DNA from: Mytilus edulis | Lineage: Eukaryota > Mollusca > Bivalvia > Mytilida > Mytilidae | NCBI RefSeq assembly: GCF_963676685.1 | Contig: NC_092346.1 | Coordinates: 45,567,289-45,631,288 of the forward strand | Direction of reading: 5' to 3' | DNA length: 64,000 nucleotides | Shown: in pieces, positions 12,901 to 24,999 of the stretch | How the letters are laid out: every line of letters starts with the position of its first letter | How positions within the stretch are numbered: position 1 is the first letter of the stretch | Program-made: the position numbers and the translations under genes | The notes under the pieces: generated by a model | Seen by the model: the letters and a program-made list of their open reading frames with translations, nothing else | The model's database searches: none | What the model was told of the DNA's origin: nothing

Positions 12901-15900
12901 AAGTTGAATGCATATGTGAAACTAGAGTAAATAGTTTACCTGATGAATCCCGAAGAAAACAGGGTTGTTGCTGATATAACTAGTGACGCTACGCTCTGTG
13001 AAACTTGTGCACTATAAAATACTCCCATGATTCCTATTGTCATTATTTCACCACTAAAATGCATGGCAAATACATCCGCGTAATATATTCCAAATCTCTC
13101 CCACGATGGATAAAGACCAGTAACCCTAAAAATAAAACAAGAAATACGTAGAAAATTACAACTATGCGAAGATGTTCTTAAATGATAAATACAGAACCTT
13201 TGTTGCCAACTATACTACATTGAAGAAACACAACCACATTCTACATTAATCTCACGTCATTTAAAGTATACATTGAAAAACATGCACATAATTTTTGACA
13301 GCGATATCATATAAAAATGATTAGAAAACTGTCTAGAATCAGTTTTGTAGACATACAAATTGACAAAATCCTGCTTTTGTATGGACATGGGAAAATATTT
13401 AAAATTATAACGAAGTAGTAGAACTAGGTAAGGTAATTATACAAATATTTTGAATCAACTTTAGATTAATTATTTTGAGAAATTCCTACAGCTGATGAAG
13501 AAAATAGTTTATAAATTTGATGTTGCCGAATCGCTTTTCTTTAATTACCTTCAGTAGAAAGTCTTAAACCTAAACATTTAAAAGCCAGTGATGTATAAAT
13601 ACATAAAAATAGCAGGTGCTATATGAAAAACTTGATATAAAACTTACCAATAAACAATCAAAGAAAATATTAAACTTGCTACAGCATGAAATGGAATCAT
13701 ATGTATAATGTATGACAATACAAATGTTGTAGTTGAGTACAGTCCGTCCCGACATTCTCTGTAATACAGATCTCGTATAGGAGGAACTGAAAAGTAAAAA
13801 TGTATCTACATAAACAACAGATAAACGAACTATAGAATTAGGCGATATGATCAAGATTTGTTTAAGTAATATGAGATGGAGTTGATTTTGGTTATCAAAC
13901 CTTTTACACAAATCCCAGGTATACTGTCCTATAAACTTTAAAATTGTAAATAGGCAGACAAATTAATTAACTAATTTAAAATTTGATAACTGTAAAATCC
14001 GGGACAGAAATTGTACTATATTAATAGGTTAGATTAAAATAACTGACAGAGTTTGCATATAGAATGACTGAATTGTGACCACTTCCATTGCCTTCCAGAT
14101 CACAATTATTCCTGGTAATAAAGTGTAAAATTTATTATTTATATTACATCGTCTGTGTAACTCCTTATGGAAATTGTTTTGAAATCATGACATATAGTAT
14201 AAATTGATTGTAATGGAAAAAAGTCACTTATCAGAGATGACTGACGCAAATTATGAACTATGAATATATTCACGCTAAATGAGTACTATTGTACTTACAA
14301 ACAGCCACAGGAACTAGGACGGCAACAAACAAAGGTACATTTGTAGACTGGTAAAGTAGTCCCATTCTATCTTGTATAGACTCCTGGTTGTCCTTTAGAC
14401 GTCCCAGAAAAGCCAGTATAAATGGTACATACATAGTCAACAACAAGATACGAGACAAGTATATAGATCTATCTCTTCGTAAATTTACCATCATCCTTCT
14501 GAAATATTAAAAGCAGTTCTAAGTAATATTAAAGAAACGCAGACAAACGACAAACGAAAAACGACAATCGAAGAATGCTTAGCACAAACGTTCAATGTTT
14601 ACCGGATTTGTTATCTCATAAACAACACCACGGGTGCCACCCTTCCGGAGCACCTGAGATCACCCCTAGTTTTTGGTAGAGTTCGTGTTGTTTATTCTTT
14701 AGTTTTCTGTGTTGTGTTTTATGTACTATTGTTTGTCTGTTTGTCCTTTTCAGTTTTAGCCATGGCGTTGTCAGTTTAATGTCGATTTATGAGTTTGACT
14801 GTCCCTCTTGTATCTTTCGTCCCTCTTTCAAACAAACAAAATTTAGTAGATATTTTAAAATGTTATTCGTGTTTAAACATCAAAAAGACTGTGCTCTTGT
14901 TGCTAGATAATTAATTTTCAGTGTGTTTTGAAGACTGCTGTTTTAGCTTCTTTTTTTTTGCCTTTCATATTGCATTTCTTTGACTTGTAATGTTTGATTG
15001 TCCCATATGTATCCTTGCTAAATATCATAAAACGCATATACTAGTATTAAGTATTGAATGTAAAACGAATTATAAATAGTTAATTCTTTGCCATGTCCCT
15101 AGAACTGTTACCAAGAAAAATGATTACATTCTCAAGTCAACACATCTACGAAATGTATCATTCTTTCACATTTAGTAAACCATCATGATAAGAAATCTTA
15201 TATTCCACGAAAACTGAAACTCTTTTTAAGACGAAATGTAAATAAAAAGGAATGTACAAATCTATCAATCACGATGGGTTATGTTTACCTACCTTATGAG
15301 ACAAAGCATAACAGTGAAAACAATAGGTGGATGTGGTCGGACTAAGTGGAGCATTGTTCTTCGTGTCGTTGGACGCATGGTCTCTTTTTCTATGCTCTGA
15401 ACCATTTCTCTTTTGATTGTCGAGTTTGTATAGGTCATGATGAGATTTTCTACTTTAGCAAATGTCCTAACTTCTAAATCACGGTCTCGCCTATCGATAC
15501 TTGCAAGATCAACTATAGAACAGAAATATTGCAAAAATATCAGAAGAAGTATCAATAACTGTTGTTATAATATAATATCATTTTATTCATTTTAGGTTAC
15601 TTTAAAAATACATTTACAATAATAATTACCGACATTTTTAATGGTCGTCTTGTATAGAAAATCTAAAAGTACAGCTTTTCCGAATAGATAAAAAAAAATC
15701 CACATTGAACGATATTGTATTCTAAATTTCTTCTTAAAGTTTGATACACACTAAAGGAGTATGTAAAACGATACTTGCGTGCAAGCAAACGAGGTTGAGA
15801 TGGAAATTGCCATGTTGCTGTAGTCATATGAGAAGCATGAGTTGGACGAAGTAACATATATGTTTTAAAGCAAATTAACAAGAATATCAAACTAGCTTTC

Positions 15901-17953
15901 ATTTGGTCTGTTCGTTTGAAGTGAATTTTCTTTATGTATCTTCACCAGGAATGCTAAGAGTCAAAGGGGACAACAAACCATGTTTTTTTTATATTTACCA
16001 TAATGGTCTAACGGATTTGCATATGTTGGACATGGATATCCAAGTTCCCCAAAATATTCTACCATTTGATTAGCTTTTCCAAAATATACTATTTCTCCCA
16101 TACTTAGGAGACCTATATTGTCAAACAATTTAAATACATCAGATCTTGGCTGGTGGATGGTCATAATGACTATTTTTCCATTGTGAGCGATGTCCGACAA
16201 ACTGGAAACCAGGTGGCGAGTTGTACAACTGTCGAGACCAGTAGTTGGTTCATCTAGTAACAGGATTTCTGGAAAAGCAAATAAACGACTTTTATACTAT
16301 AGTATACGTATGACGTGAATTAAAATATTAATACAACAAACTGCTACTGCCTTCTCAACATACGTTTAGCCTTTTTGTCAATGTTAAATTCCCGAAAGAC
16401 GTAAAGATATTAGTTATACCAAATTCCAATGGTGAATACATATTTCTTCTTGGTAAATGGTTAACTGTTGCATGGAATGCATTTTGATATTCTACAAATT
16501 ATCGGTTTACTGTATACAGATAACTATTGAAATGTATTGTCGAAATAACCAGATAAAAGGAGCTAGAAACACAAATCAAATAGACAGCAACCAATCAACG
16601 CATAAAATTCAACATAAGACCAAACGTACTTGGGTTTTGCAAAAGCTGAATAGCAATAGTGACACGTCTTCTTTCTCCGCCAGATATACCTCTGATTACA
16701 GAGCCACCTATCTTTGAATCTGCAACGTGTTTTAACCCCATGTCGGCTATCACGCGATTAACCTATAAAACAAATTCTTGTAGCAACATACAATTATATA
16801 TTCTATATATGTAGTATTTATTGCAATTTATGTACTAAAAATGCCTCCGATTATCAATTACCGTTAATAATTATCGATTTGGAACACATTATCTGCCTAG
16901 TTTTCTATATACATATAAAAGACGAAGTTTCTAGCCATATAATTATAATCAAAATAAGCTTTTGTTAATTAAGACGTGTATAAGAGTCATTTACAATCAA
17001 AGACTGGAAAAATTATTAACTATTCTCAATGTCTTCAGGGATTTGGTTTTTGCCTTAACCAAAGATTATAAGTAATTCTCACTTCAGCATTGATTTCTTT
17101 GTCATTGTATGCTCCAGGAAGTCTTAGAATACCAGAATATTTCAGCGTCTCGCGAACTGTTAGGTTATGCAGCAGACGATCGGCTTGCATGACGTAAGCA
17201 GCGTACTGTTTAATTATGTCTGCGGTGCAAAGGTAATTATTGAAGTAGACCTTACCATAAAGTTTCCCTGTGTATCTAGACGATATAACGTCTAAAAGAG
17301 ACGTTTTCCCTGAACCTGAAATAATCGTAAAGATTTTTTTTCAGACGACAAAAGAATAAAGACAATATTTTATGGCTGTTAAAAAAAATTAACATACAGA
17401 ATTTTTAAAGCAAGTCTTTTTTTTATGTTGATGTATCATTTCACGTACAAACTTCATTTCCTGTTAAATTAAACAATAAAGACTATAAATGTCATAATAT
17501 TCCACTTCGATCTAAATACATAATAATGAAAAAAGGGCATATATCGGGTTTGTGACATTGCGGAAATACATTATCCGGCCTTTTGCGTTAAAAGTTTTGT
17601 TCTGTATCCGGCCTGATACTAGTAAGTACTTCGACGATTCAAATTTTTTTTTCAGGTGTTTCGTATTTTTAACTTTTAGTCTTTCGGTCATATGATTTCA
17701 TTGTAGTCTAACCTGAACTTCCCAATATGGCGGTCATCTCTCCACTTTTAAATTGTACATTTATGTTACTTAAAACTGTCTTAGTTTGTCTTTTTCTGAA
17801 ACAAGCACCCTTCCACCATGGTCCAACATATTGCTTTATATCATAATTAATATTTAGAAGGTTAAGTGTTGGCACTATTTGTTCCTCGTCTTCATCTGGG
17901 TCCAAGATATTTCCACAACCATTGAAATACGAAAAACAAGGATTATCTGACAT
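9928..17953 (-). CDS. ABCG5: ABCG5 orthologue (sterolin-1), sterol half-transporter, 10 exons
   Basis: Coding exons on the minus strand, in order: 17713-17953, 17083-17315, 16630-16762, 15999-16268, 15293-15512, 14299-14498, 13648-13786, 12940-13125, 12087-12214, 9928-10094. All junctions are GT-AG and all phases join, giving 638 residues (human ABCG5 651). The N-terminal ATPase shows Walker A GSSGSGKT (78-85), Q-loop Gln124, signature ISGGE (184-188), Walker B ending LLLDE (Asp208-Glu209) and H-loop His241. A six-helix membrane domain follows (first helix about 378-397, last about 609-629), with an N-glycosylation site NIS at 575-577 before the last helix. VGPWW before Walker A, NPLDHYVDL after the ATPase and SIQDRMGLLYQ before helix 2 identify ABCG5 rather than another ABCG. 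In vertebrates it pairs with ABCG8 to export sterols at apical membranes. The ATG is preceded by a strong pyrimidine tract and CAG (17957-17975), so an upstream non-coding exon is likely. Confidence 0.95.
10310..11480. repeat. Dispersed repeats in ABCG5 intron 9
   Basis: Three repeat fragments lie in the last intron. About 10310-10600 is a copy of the family that has GCAACAAACGACAACCACT at one end and TGAAGACCGTACGGTGACC at the other. About 10980-11190 is the AGACTCACCAGTGAC family. About 11370-11480 is the family containing TTAGCCATGGCGTTGTCAG. Unit 2 carries the first at 23950-24490, so that insertion predates the tandem duplication. Confidence 0.5.
14570..14835. repeat. Dispersed repeat in ABCG5 intron 5
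   Basis: This stretch contains the words GAGATCACCCCTAGTTTTTGG, TTAGCCATGGCGTTGTCAG and GAGTTTGACTGTCCCTC. The same words recur, whole or partial and in both orientations, at about 11370-11480, 25005-25115, 25985-26105, 27550-27605 and 46650-46800, and a final fragment at 60920-60955. It is a short interspersed element by behaviour. No coding capacity is evident. Confidence 0.55.
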
Positions 17954-19959
17954 ATTACTGAAAGAAAAAGAAAAAATAATTGACAGAAAGTTGACATAAA
18001 AAACGCACTCGTAGACATGTCATTTCCATAATTACACTACTTTTCAAGAAGGCTCTCAGAGTGCACTATTATCTATACATAAAACATAATCATTCCAGCA
18101 TATAAAGTTTGACAATATGTATGCACATGTTAAAAAGAATGACATAAATTCTATTATAATTAAATAATATACCAATAAAGAACTCTGTTAAGAGAAATTA
18201 ATGATTTGAAATAATATTTGAAAACATATGGAGTTTTTATTTTTAAATTATTAGCTTGATCTGCTAAATTCTGTTTTTAGCTACAATACATAAGTTGATT
18301 TCAGAAGTCTACTGTTTTTGTATATATATGTTTTTGCTATTTGCAGTACATGTCAAATAAATGCGAATTTTCGAGTTTTGTTTTCATTGTAGTTAATATA
18401 TAAGACAAATATCCAAATGGTCACCTGTGAAAAAAAAAGCTTTTTGATTAATTTAGAATTGTACAGTAAGCAGACAAACATTGGATACATATTAGAATTA
18501 AAAAGATTTCCTATGTCCGTATGAATGAGATTAGAATTGGTTTTTAAGCTGACTGTTCAATCTAAAACAACTTTTGTCTTGCGCATTTTGAGAAAAGAAA
18601 CAATGTGTTAATAGCCAATATCTCCTATACTTTGGACTTTAGAATTTTCAATGTGAATGAACTTAATCCATGTCTTTAACATGTTTAATTCAGTATATTT
18701 CAATTTCTCTGATATTCAATGTTTCACAATTTATTTTTCAATGCTTAAAAATCAATCTTCGTGAATAGTTAACTCGACCGATATTTCAATCAGGTTCTGC
18801 TTATTATATAGTTCCAATTTATTAGCTTTATGACATTACCTTTTATGAATATGAATTGTAAAAATAAATTGTGAAAAGTCTAAGCAAATTTACACCTATA
18901 AACATTGTAACATAATCTATACCCAGCAGTACTGCTTGTGATAGAACAAATTGTTATATACCAGAATAATGTATTTAGAAAGATAATTTTTGTTTAAAAA
19001 AAGGTATCTAGAAAGAGAATGTTTCTGAAAAGACAGTATCTGTGCTATTAGTTATTGTATGGTCAACTCAAACATTTTTTTAATTTAGGTATTTTTGGTT
19101 TTTAATGCCCTTGTTCAAAAACAGTGCAATGTTGTATTAGAAGATGAATAAGAATTTTCAACCTACTTTTCACTTTAATTTATTTTAATGTGTTTTCATT
19201 AAACTTCCTTTGCGCTAACGCGATGTTTTCCCACCATTATTTCGTCACTTCATGTTGATAGATCTGTGATTGTCACCAAGTGCTGGAGTTAAATGTAAAC
19301 TTTTGGACTAGACATATTACTTGTGAGGTCAAAGCTCATTAGATATAAATTAAAAACAAGGGATGGAAGGTTCCAACGAGAATACTATAATGTAACTTGC
19401 TTCTATTTTTGGTTTAAGTTTTTTTTTGTGGGAGGGTGGACATAACACAGCATTTTCATATACATTTTCAAGTGAATACTCAAATCGATATGGCTAAACA
19501 AATAAAGTAAACTCATGAAGGTAGTAATTGCTTTTCGTATTATATCCTTGTTTATTCTAATATCTTTATAAAAGTATGTATCAATAGCAATAAATGGTTT
19601 TAAAGTAATAACAGGAGAGCGGTTACATGGCTTGCAATCAATACGATATGTATGTATTTAATAATATTTTACAGTTTAATTTGAGTATTATTATAATGTA
19701 TTTGAATGTTTAATTTAATGGAAAAACCACTGTTACAGATTGTGTCCAAAAGGTTATAGATAGGTTAGATATATATATAGACTAAGAATAGAATCCGCCA
19801 TTTTTTTCGTATTTTCACTTTACGTAAGAACTTCTGAATGAAATATAGCACAGCATTGTAATGTAAATATTCCAGTCGCATCTAATAATTCTATTTCATT
19901 ACTTTTTAAAAACGAAATACAATATTCTTTTATGAAATACGTTATGAGTAAAGCGAAAA

Positions 19960-20122
19960 AAGGTAGAACATACCCAATCCTTATGACGATGGTTTATTTG
20001 GGTTAGTTTTATTTATCTAACAACTTTATCAATTTTATCTTTGTCTGTTCTGATAAATGTCTAAGGTAGATATATGTTTATATCCTGTTTTAGTAATGGA
20101 GTCTACAACCCAATAAGTAAAA
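19960..20122 (+). promoter_or_regulatory. Copy 1 of the ABCG8-side promoter and leader
   Basis: This block is nearly identical to 39090-39257, immediately upstream of the intact ABCG8. Retained in both copies are the GGTTTATTTGGGTTAG-like block, a TGATAA word (20051-20056, a possible GATA-factor site), a TATATGTTTATATCC stretch about 50 bp before the ATG, and a six-codon upstream ORF (20096-20116). Because copy 1 lies on the 5' side of the intact ABCG5, it may now act mainly as the ABCG5-side half of the ancestral bidirectional promoter. Promoter function is inferred from position and conservation, not shown. Confidence 0.5.
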
Positions 20123-20160
20123 ATGTCATCACCAACAGAGGTAATTTCCAACATCGAGGA
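20123..20160 (+). pseudogene. Truncated ABCG8 exon 1 (first 13 codons)
   Basis: The ATG at 20123 and the next 12 codons match the start of intact ABCG8 at 39258, with silent differences only. At about 20161 the match stops and the sequence jumps to what corresponds to about 40449, inside ABCG8 intron 1. A deletion of about 1.15 kb has therefore removed the rest of exon 1 and its donor site. Read through, the frame ends at a TAA at 20180-20182, 19 residues after the start. With exons 2-10 absent from unit 1, no ABCG8 can be made from this copy. Confidence 0.85.
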
Positions 20161-20199
20161 AACATTTATACTTGGTTCGTAAGATCGCAACTGAAGGTT

Positions 20200-21117
20200 A
20201 GGTTTAGTATTAGATGTTTAATCTTTTAACTACAAACTGAACCTATATGTTGACTCCGACGCAGAAGACGGAATGCATGGTTGCTATGTTTCTCCTATGA
20301 CGAAAGTCGTTTGACTGGAACACATTTGAGTGTGAATGATCTTATCCAACCACATTGGTGTTGGTTGTCTCAAGTTATACCACAATGTCTTTTTAGTCCC
20401 TTTGGATGTTTGAATGTTGGTAACACATATTGCGTAGTTTCTGTTAGATCGTATTAAACCCAAATGGAGGTAAGGTTTGAGGTAAAGAATTTTATTATAT
20501 ATACAGCTGAATTCAGCATGCGGACCTTTGAAAGGCTTTTTGGTTTTTGTGTTTTTAGATCGCTTACTCATTGACTTACCTATGGTGTAGTTTGTTTCTG
20601 GAGTTTTACAAGAAGAAAAAACAAGATGATATGGTTTAATTGCCAATGAAACAACTATGTGTTTCCACCGAAAATCAAAGTACAAACTACAGACCATCTT
20701 CAATAATGCGCCCGTGGATAACCCACATCGTATAGTTAGCTATATATTTTTTTTAAATTTTGTATCCAACATATATAATGTACATCACTACTGTTATCAA
20801 AAATCAAGTTTATATATATAATAGTAACATAGTTCAACTCCAACTCATCCGAAGATGTATAGTATTTGAAATTAAAAATAACATTTTGTTGGGATTTTAA
20901 TTTATAAAGGTATCTTATTGAAAAGGACAAAAAACGTATAGAGAATTTAATAATAATTAAAAAAGATCACAATAATAGTAAAAGATGATTAAGGAAAAAA
21001 AGAAAAAATCTACCCCCCCCCCAAAAAAAAACCACCAAAAAACAAACAAAACAAACAAGACAATAATGTAGTAAGCTATAAAATTATATGTATTAATACC
21101 AAGTGTATAATAATATA
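20200..21117. other. Insert specific to unit 1, between the ABCG8 stub and the tandem junction
   Basis: Unit 2 has unrelated repeats at the equivalent place. The right part (about 20600-20750) is a decayed copy of the repeat seen at 23950-24110. A 139-codon minus-strand frame (20284-20703) runs through both the repeat and the unexplained left part, so I do not accept it as a gene. Confidence 0.4.
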
Positions 21118-21661
21118 ATACTAAAGGTCTCATCTAATATGAAACGGAAAACAATTGTAAAAAATTTCAAGAAACGAAAAATATTTAACTATGCCACATA
21201 CTCCTGCAAAGGAACAGCCACACAAAGATTGTGTCAGAGTTGAGCCAAACTTTACACTAAAGTGTGCATATTGTTGTACTAGGATATCATCATTGAGATA
21301 ATGATAACAGTTGTTATTATATCTGTGATTTCCTCATCAGTACAGATGAACTTTACGAACCTTGATATTGTCTAGGACCTTACTGATTAAAATTGTTATT
21401 CAACAGTGATATTACTATCCATGACGTTTTATTTGACAATGTGGTCGATTTTGTATCGTTCTAAGGTACATGTTGACAATAATAGATAATACCATACACT
21501 TTAATTCGTTTAATATATCATCTGCTTAAACTAAGCTATAAACAATTCACACTTTAGGGAAATGAAATTGGGGAAAAAATAAAATAAAACGCAATAATTT
21601 GATTTTTCACAAGGATAACCGTGATGAGATCCGAGTTAGCTATGCCCGATAATTTCGCCCT

Positions 21662-21663
<2 letters not shown>

Positions 21664-21698
<35 letters not shown>
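21664..21698. repeat. Poly-T run of 35
   Basis: An uninterrupted T run lies just inside the left edge of unit 2, near the tandem junction, followed by TATTAAAACAGG. It could be the poly-A tail of a retroposed sequence read from the minus strand, but no retroposon body is recognisable beside it. Confidence 0.6.
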
Positions 21699-21700
<2 letters not shown>

Positions 21701-23037
21701 TTTTATTAAAACAGGATTACAGTAAAGGAAACGTGGATTGCAACGCTTGCGCACATTTCTCATTAAATTTATAAATGTTGATTTATGGATAAATATAACT
21801 CAATAAGTGATTATACTTCTGCTAGAGATTACATAACGTATTGTCATCTGCATCATCGATCGAGTAACTATTACTTATTACCAAGGGACTTGTGGTATTT
21901 TTATAATGATAACATTAACTTTCATATTGATACATCCAAGTTGACATTTTGTTTAAATAAAAAATGAATGCATTTATTTTGTACAAATATTCATACACAT
22001 AGAATATATTTGCATTCTTACTTCAGTTGTATATTTGTAATTTTTTAATCGTTATAGTCCTACTATGTTTTCATATTTTAATCCAGTTTACAAGAGTTTG
22101 ATTTTACCTGACTAAATTTGACAATGTTAATACTTTTTGTTATATCTAGAAAACAGCATGAAGACAACTTCCCTCATGCTTACACCTATAAGTATCATGT
22201 ATAGGGCTATGATATACGTCAAATCTCAGCCCACTATTAATACAACTGACACAGGATAACTCAATGTTTCTTTCCGTGATCGAAATCATACGTACATGTA
22301 CAACCCTTATTATGCTTATTTCTAGTGCATAGAAGTCCAGTCTATTATAAAAGAGGGACGAAAGATACCAAAGTAACAGAGTCAGACTCACAAATCTTTC
22401 CAATCAACAAGGGTGTCGGGAAATCGGTTCGTTATGACATTGATTTGAAATTTTTCGTCAAATTCTTTTTCAACCGACGTCATATTAAATTTTCAGTTTA
22501 GATATAGTCATATATGACAGTTAACAATACTTAATTAACTAAAATAAAACAAACCTTCAAAAAACTATTCAAATCTTAGTAATTATTGGCCAATTCTAAA
22601 GGGTTCTTTTGAGATAGTTAACAAGATAAGTCGATGAAATTAACAAAAAATATACACAGATGCAAAATATTTTATTTCAATCGACAGCTTGATGTGAGGC
22701 ATATATGTACTTTATTTCAATTTTAGAAGACCAGCAAGTAGAGAGGAGTTGAGATTCCTATAGACTCTCCTATAAATTTTCAATGTAATCAACATATGTC
22801 TTTACTGTCTACTTTATTACGTAGATTGCTGACCCGCTGACTATTACTCAATATCTCCCTATTTATGTCGTACAAATTGTGCTACTGTAATACCGTATAC
22901 TTACAAGACATTAATAATAGAGTAGATGTATCCAAAACTCTTGATGCCCATTTTTACAGGCAGCATATATGTAAAATTAGTTCAGAGTGGGTTTTGAAGT
23001 AAAGATTTCGGAATTTGCCATTCCTACTTCTTCAAAT

Positions 23038-23552
23038 AGCTCCGGAAAAGACTGTCAAACGATGGTGCAACTCTGTCCTATTTGTTTTTCGTAAATTATT
23101 TTAAGTTCATGATTAGGTGCATGCGTAAATGCAACGACATGACTGGAAACACCATTATTCAATCTTTCAAGACCTATATCTCCTGAATAGGAAAAGTGAA
23201 AATCTCCATTATTGAACTTGACCTTCATTTTGTCATCAGTAACAACATTTCAAAATTTGAAAAGTTTTGGTTGGACGTAAATGCACAGACACGACAGGAT
23301 ACGCCATTTTTTTCAATCTTTTTTTTAAGAACCATAACTTCTGAACGGTAAAAATCCAAATCGTCATTATGAGACTTGACCTCCATTTTGTTGTTAGTAA
23401 CAACATATTAAAATTTTAAAAGCTTTGGTTGAACAGTTCATGAGTAAATACACGGACGTCATTTGGCTGTGTCCAGCCCGCCTGCCCGCATGCCTACCCA
23501 CCAGACCGACCGACCGACCGACTGTTCGACCGTCCGGCCGTCCACCCGCCAA
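23038..23552. repeat. Unit-2-specific element with internal repeats and a CCGA-rich end
   Basis: Absent from unit 1. It holds two diverged direct repeats of about 175-180 bp (TTGACCTTCATTTTGTCATC against TTGACCTCCATTTTGTTGTT, each followed by AGTAACAACAT). It ends in a GC-rich low-complexity tract of CCGA, CCGTCC and CCCGCC words at about 23480-23552, very unlike the surrounding DNA. The class is unknown. Confidence 0.5.
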
Positions 23553-23949
23553 CTTCTTATACTAGTTATCCAAATCAATACAGATTCCTGAGTTCACATA
23601 ATTATTAGTTTCTACCATTTAATAGTTCAATATGTTTTCATAACATTAATTATGGTTTGGTATCCCCCTTATTTTGAATGCGGATATAGTCAGAACAGTA
23701 AACAGAACAATAAATCTACCAGGAGCGTAAACGTTTCTTTCCATGTTTTCCCAATAGTCCGGATAAAAATCGTCTAGTTACATGTCTTCATTTGGATACT
23801 GGCATGGAATACCTACAAACATAATTGATATGTTTATGATTATGATTTGAAAATAATTGTGATCATGGGAGAAAAGTCATAGGAACGGTCAGACGAACAG
23901 ATATGATGAAATGATATAATTCCTCTTAAATTTTTACTAAAATCTTTTT

Positions 23950-24490
23950 ATACAAAAGAGAAAATGCAGTATGGTTGCCAATGAGACAACTCTCCACAAT
24001 GACAAAAAAAAAAGAGACCAAAATGACACAGAAATTAACAACTATTGGCCACCGAACGGCCTTCAACAATGAGCAAAGCCCAAACCGCATAGTCAACTAC
24101 AAAATGCCCCGAAATGACAATGTAAAACAACTCAAACGAGAAAACTAACGGTGGAATTTATGTGAAAAAAAATGAACGAAAAACAAATATGTAACCCAGC
24201 AACAAACGACAACCACTGAATTAGAGGCCACTGACTTCTGACAGGCACATACATACAGAATATAGAGCGGGTAAACATGTTAGCGGGATCCCAACCCTTC
24301 CCAAACATATGGGACAGCACTTGTTGTAACAGTACAACATAAGAACGAACTATTAAAATCAGTTTAAAAAGTCTAGTTGCTCATTGTTGAAGGCCGTACG
24401 GTGACATTTAGTTGTTAATTTCTGTGTCATTTGGTCTTTAATCTTTTGTGAAGCAATGTCTCATTAGCAATCACACCCATCTTCTTTTTT
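23950..24490. repeat. Interspersed repeat pair inside ABCG5 pseudogene
   Basis: The sequence contains GCCAATGAGACAACTCTCC, GGCCTTCAACAATGAGCAAAG and, in reverse, TTGAAGGCCGTACGGTGAC, so it carries inverted material from one family: the first part reads one way and the end the other. Reversed copies are at 25530-25970, decayed copies at 2755-2890 and 20600-20750. These words are typical of repeats common in mussel DNA. Confidence 0.6.
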
Positions 24491-24999
24491 TATATTTACT
24501 CATCCAAAGAATACAAATATAATTACATCTAACAAAAACACAGCGGAGTGGGCGTGGCCTGGTACTTGATTCAGATGTCATACATCTATATCTCTTGTGT
24601 CATAATTTTTGGCTTCAAACTTTATTTCAGTGTTTTATTTATCGTGACCATCTACTGTTTATTTGATGGACATGAAGAATTAATATTTATAGGGAATAAT
24701 GGTATTGATTATTTTTGCAGGTTTTCTTAATATTTGACCCCTTTCCATATAATAAAAACATAATGGTTGTACCCTTACATCATTTCTCGTAAATCTTGTA
24801 TTTGAGTATATATTTCAATGGTTCCAGATGATAATGAGAAGTTAAGTTTGAAATGTCTTTTGGTGAATAATTTTTCGTGCATGACCTGGACGGATGTGTA
24901 GTCATGCGACATACGTGATCATGGTGATGTTTCCCCTTACAATAAAATACAAATTATTAAGGAGGGGTCTTTTAATTTATGTCCCTTATTTAAGGTGTG

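Larger units (their letters stand above)
5858..21600. repeat. Tandem segmental duplication, unit 1 (intact ABCG5, truncated ABCG8)
   Basis: This block aligns in the same orientation with 21605-41500. Anchors are TCACAAGGATNACCGTG at about 5855 and 21608, the GCTAGAGATTA word at about 6030 and 21822, the GACCCGCTGAC word at about 7158 and 22830, ABCG5 exon 10 (9928-10094 and 23646-23812), ABCG5 exons 2 and 1, the ABCG8 promoter (about 19960-20160 and 39090-39295), and the AAACTAAGCTATAAACAATTC word at about 21530 and 41445. The two units abut at about 21600. Relative to unit 2, unit 1 keeps all of ABCG5, lacks the ABCG8 exon 1 body and its splice donor, and has extra sequence at about 7370-9800, 18770-19320 and 20200-21117. 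Boundaries are by eye, to within tens of bases. Confidence 0.85.

Noticed and set aside
13570..13911. 113-codon minus-strand open frame
   Set aside because: It overlaps ABCG5 exon 7 (13648-13786) in a different frame and continues into introns; the exon frame matches the ABCG family and this one does not.
20284..20703. 139-codon minus-strand open frame beside the ABCG8 stub
   Set aside because: It runs across a decayed interspersed repeat and unexplained unit-1-only sequence; no family resemblance and no counterpart in unit 2.
23480..23552. CCGACCGACCGACCG tract as a possible regulatory CpG island
   Set aside because: Short, low-complexity, and the tail of a unit-2-specific repeat with no gene start near it.
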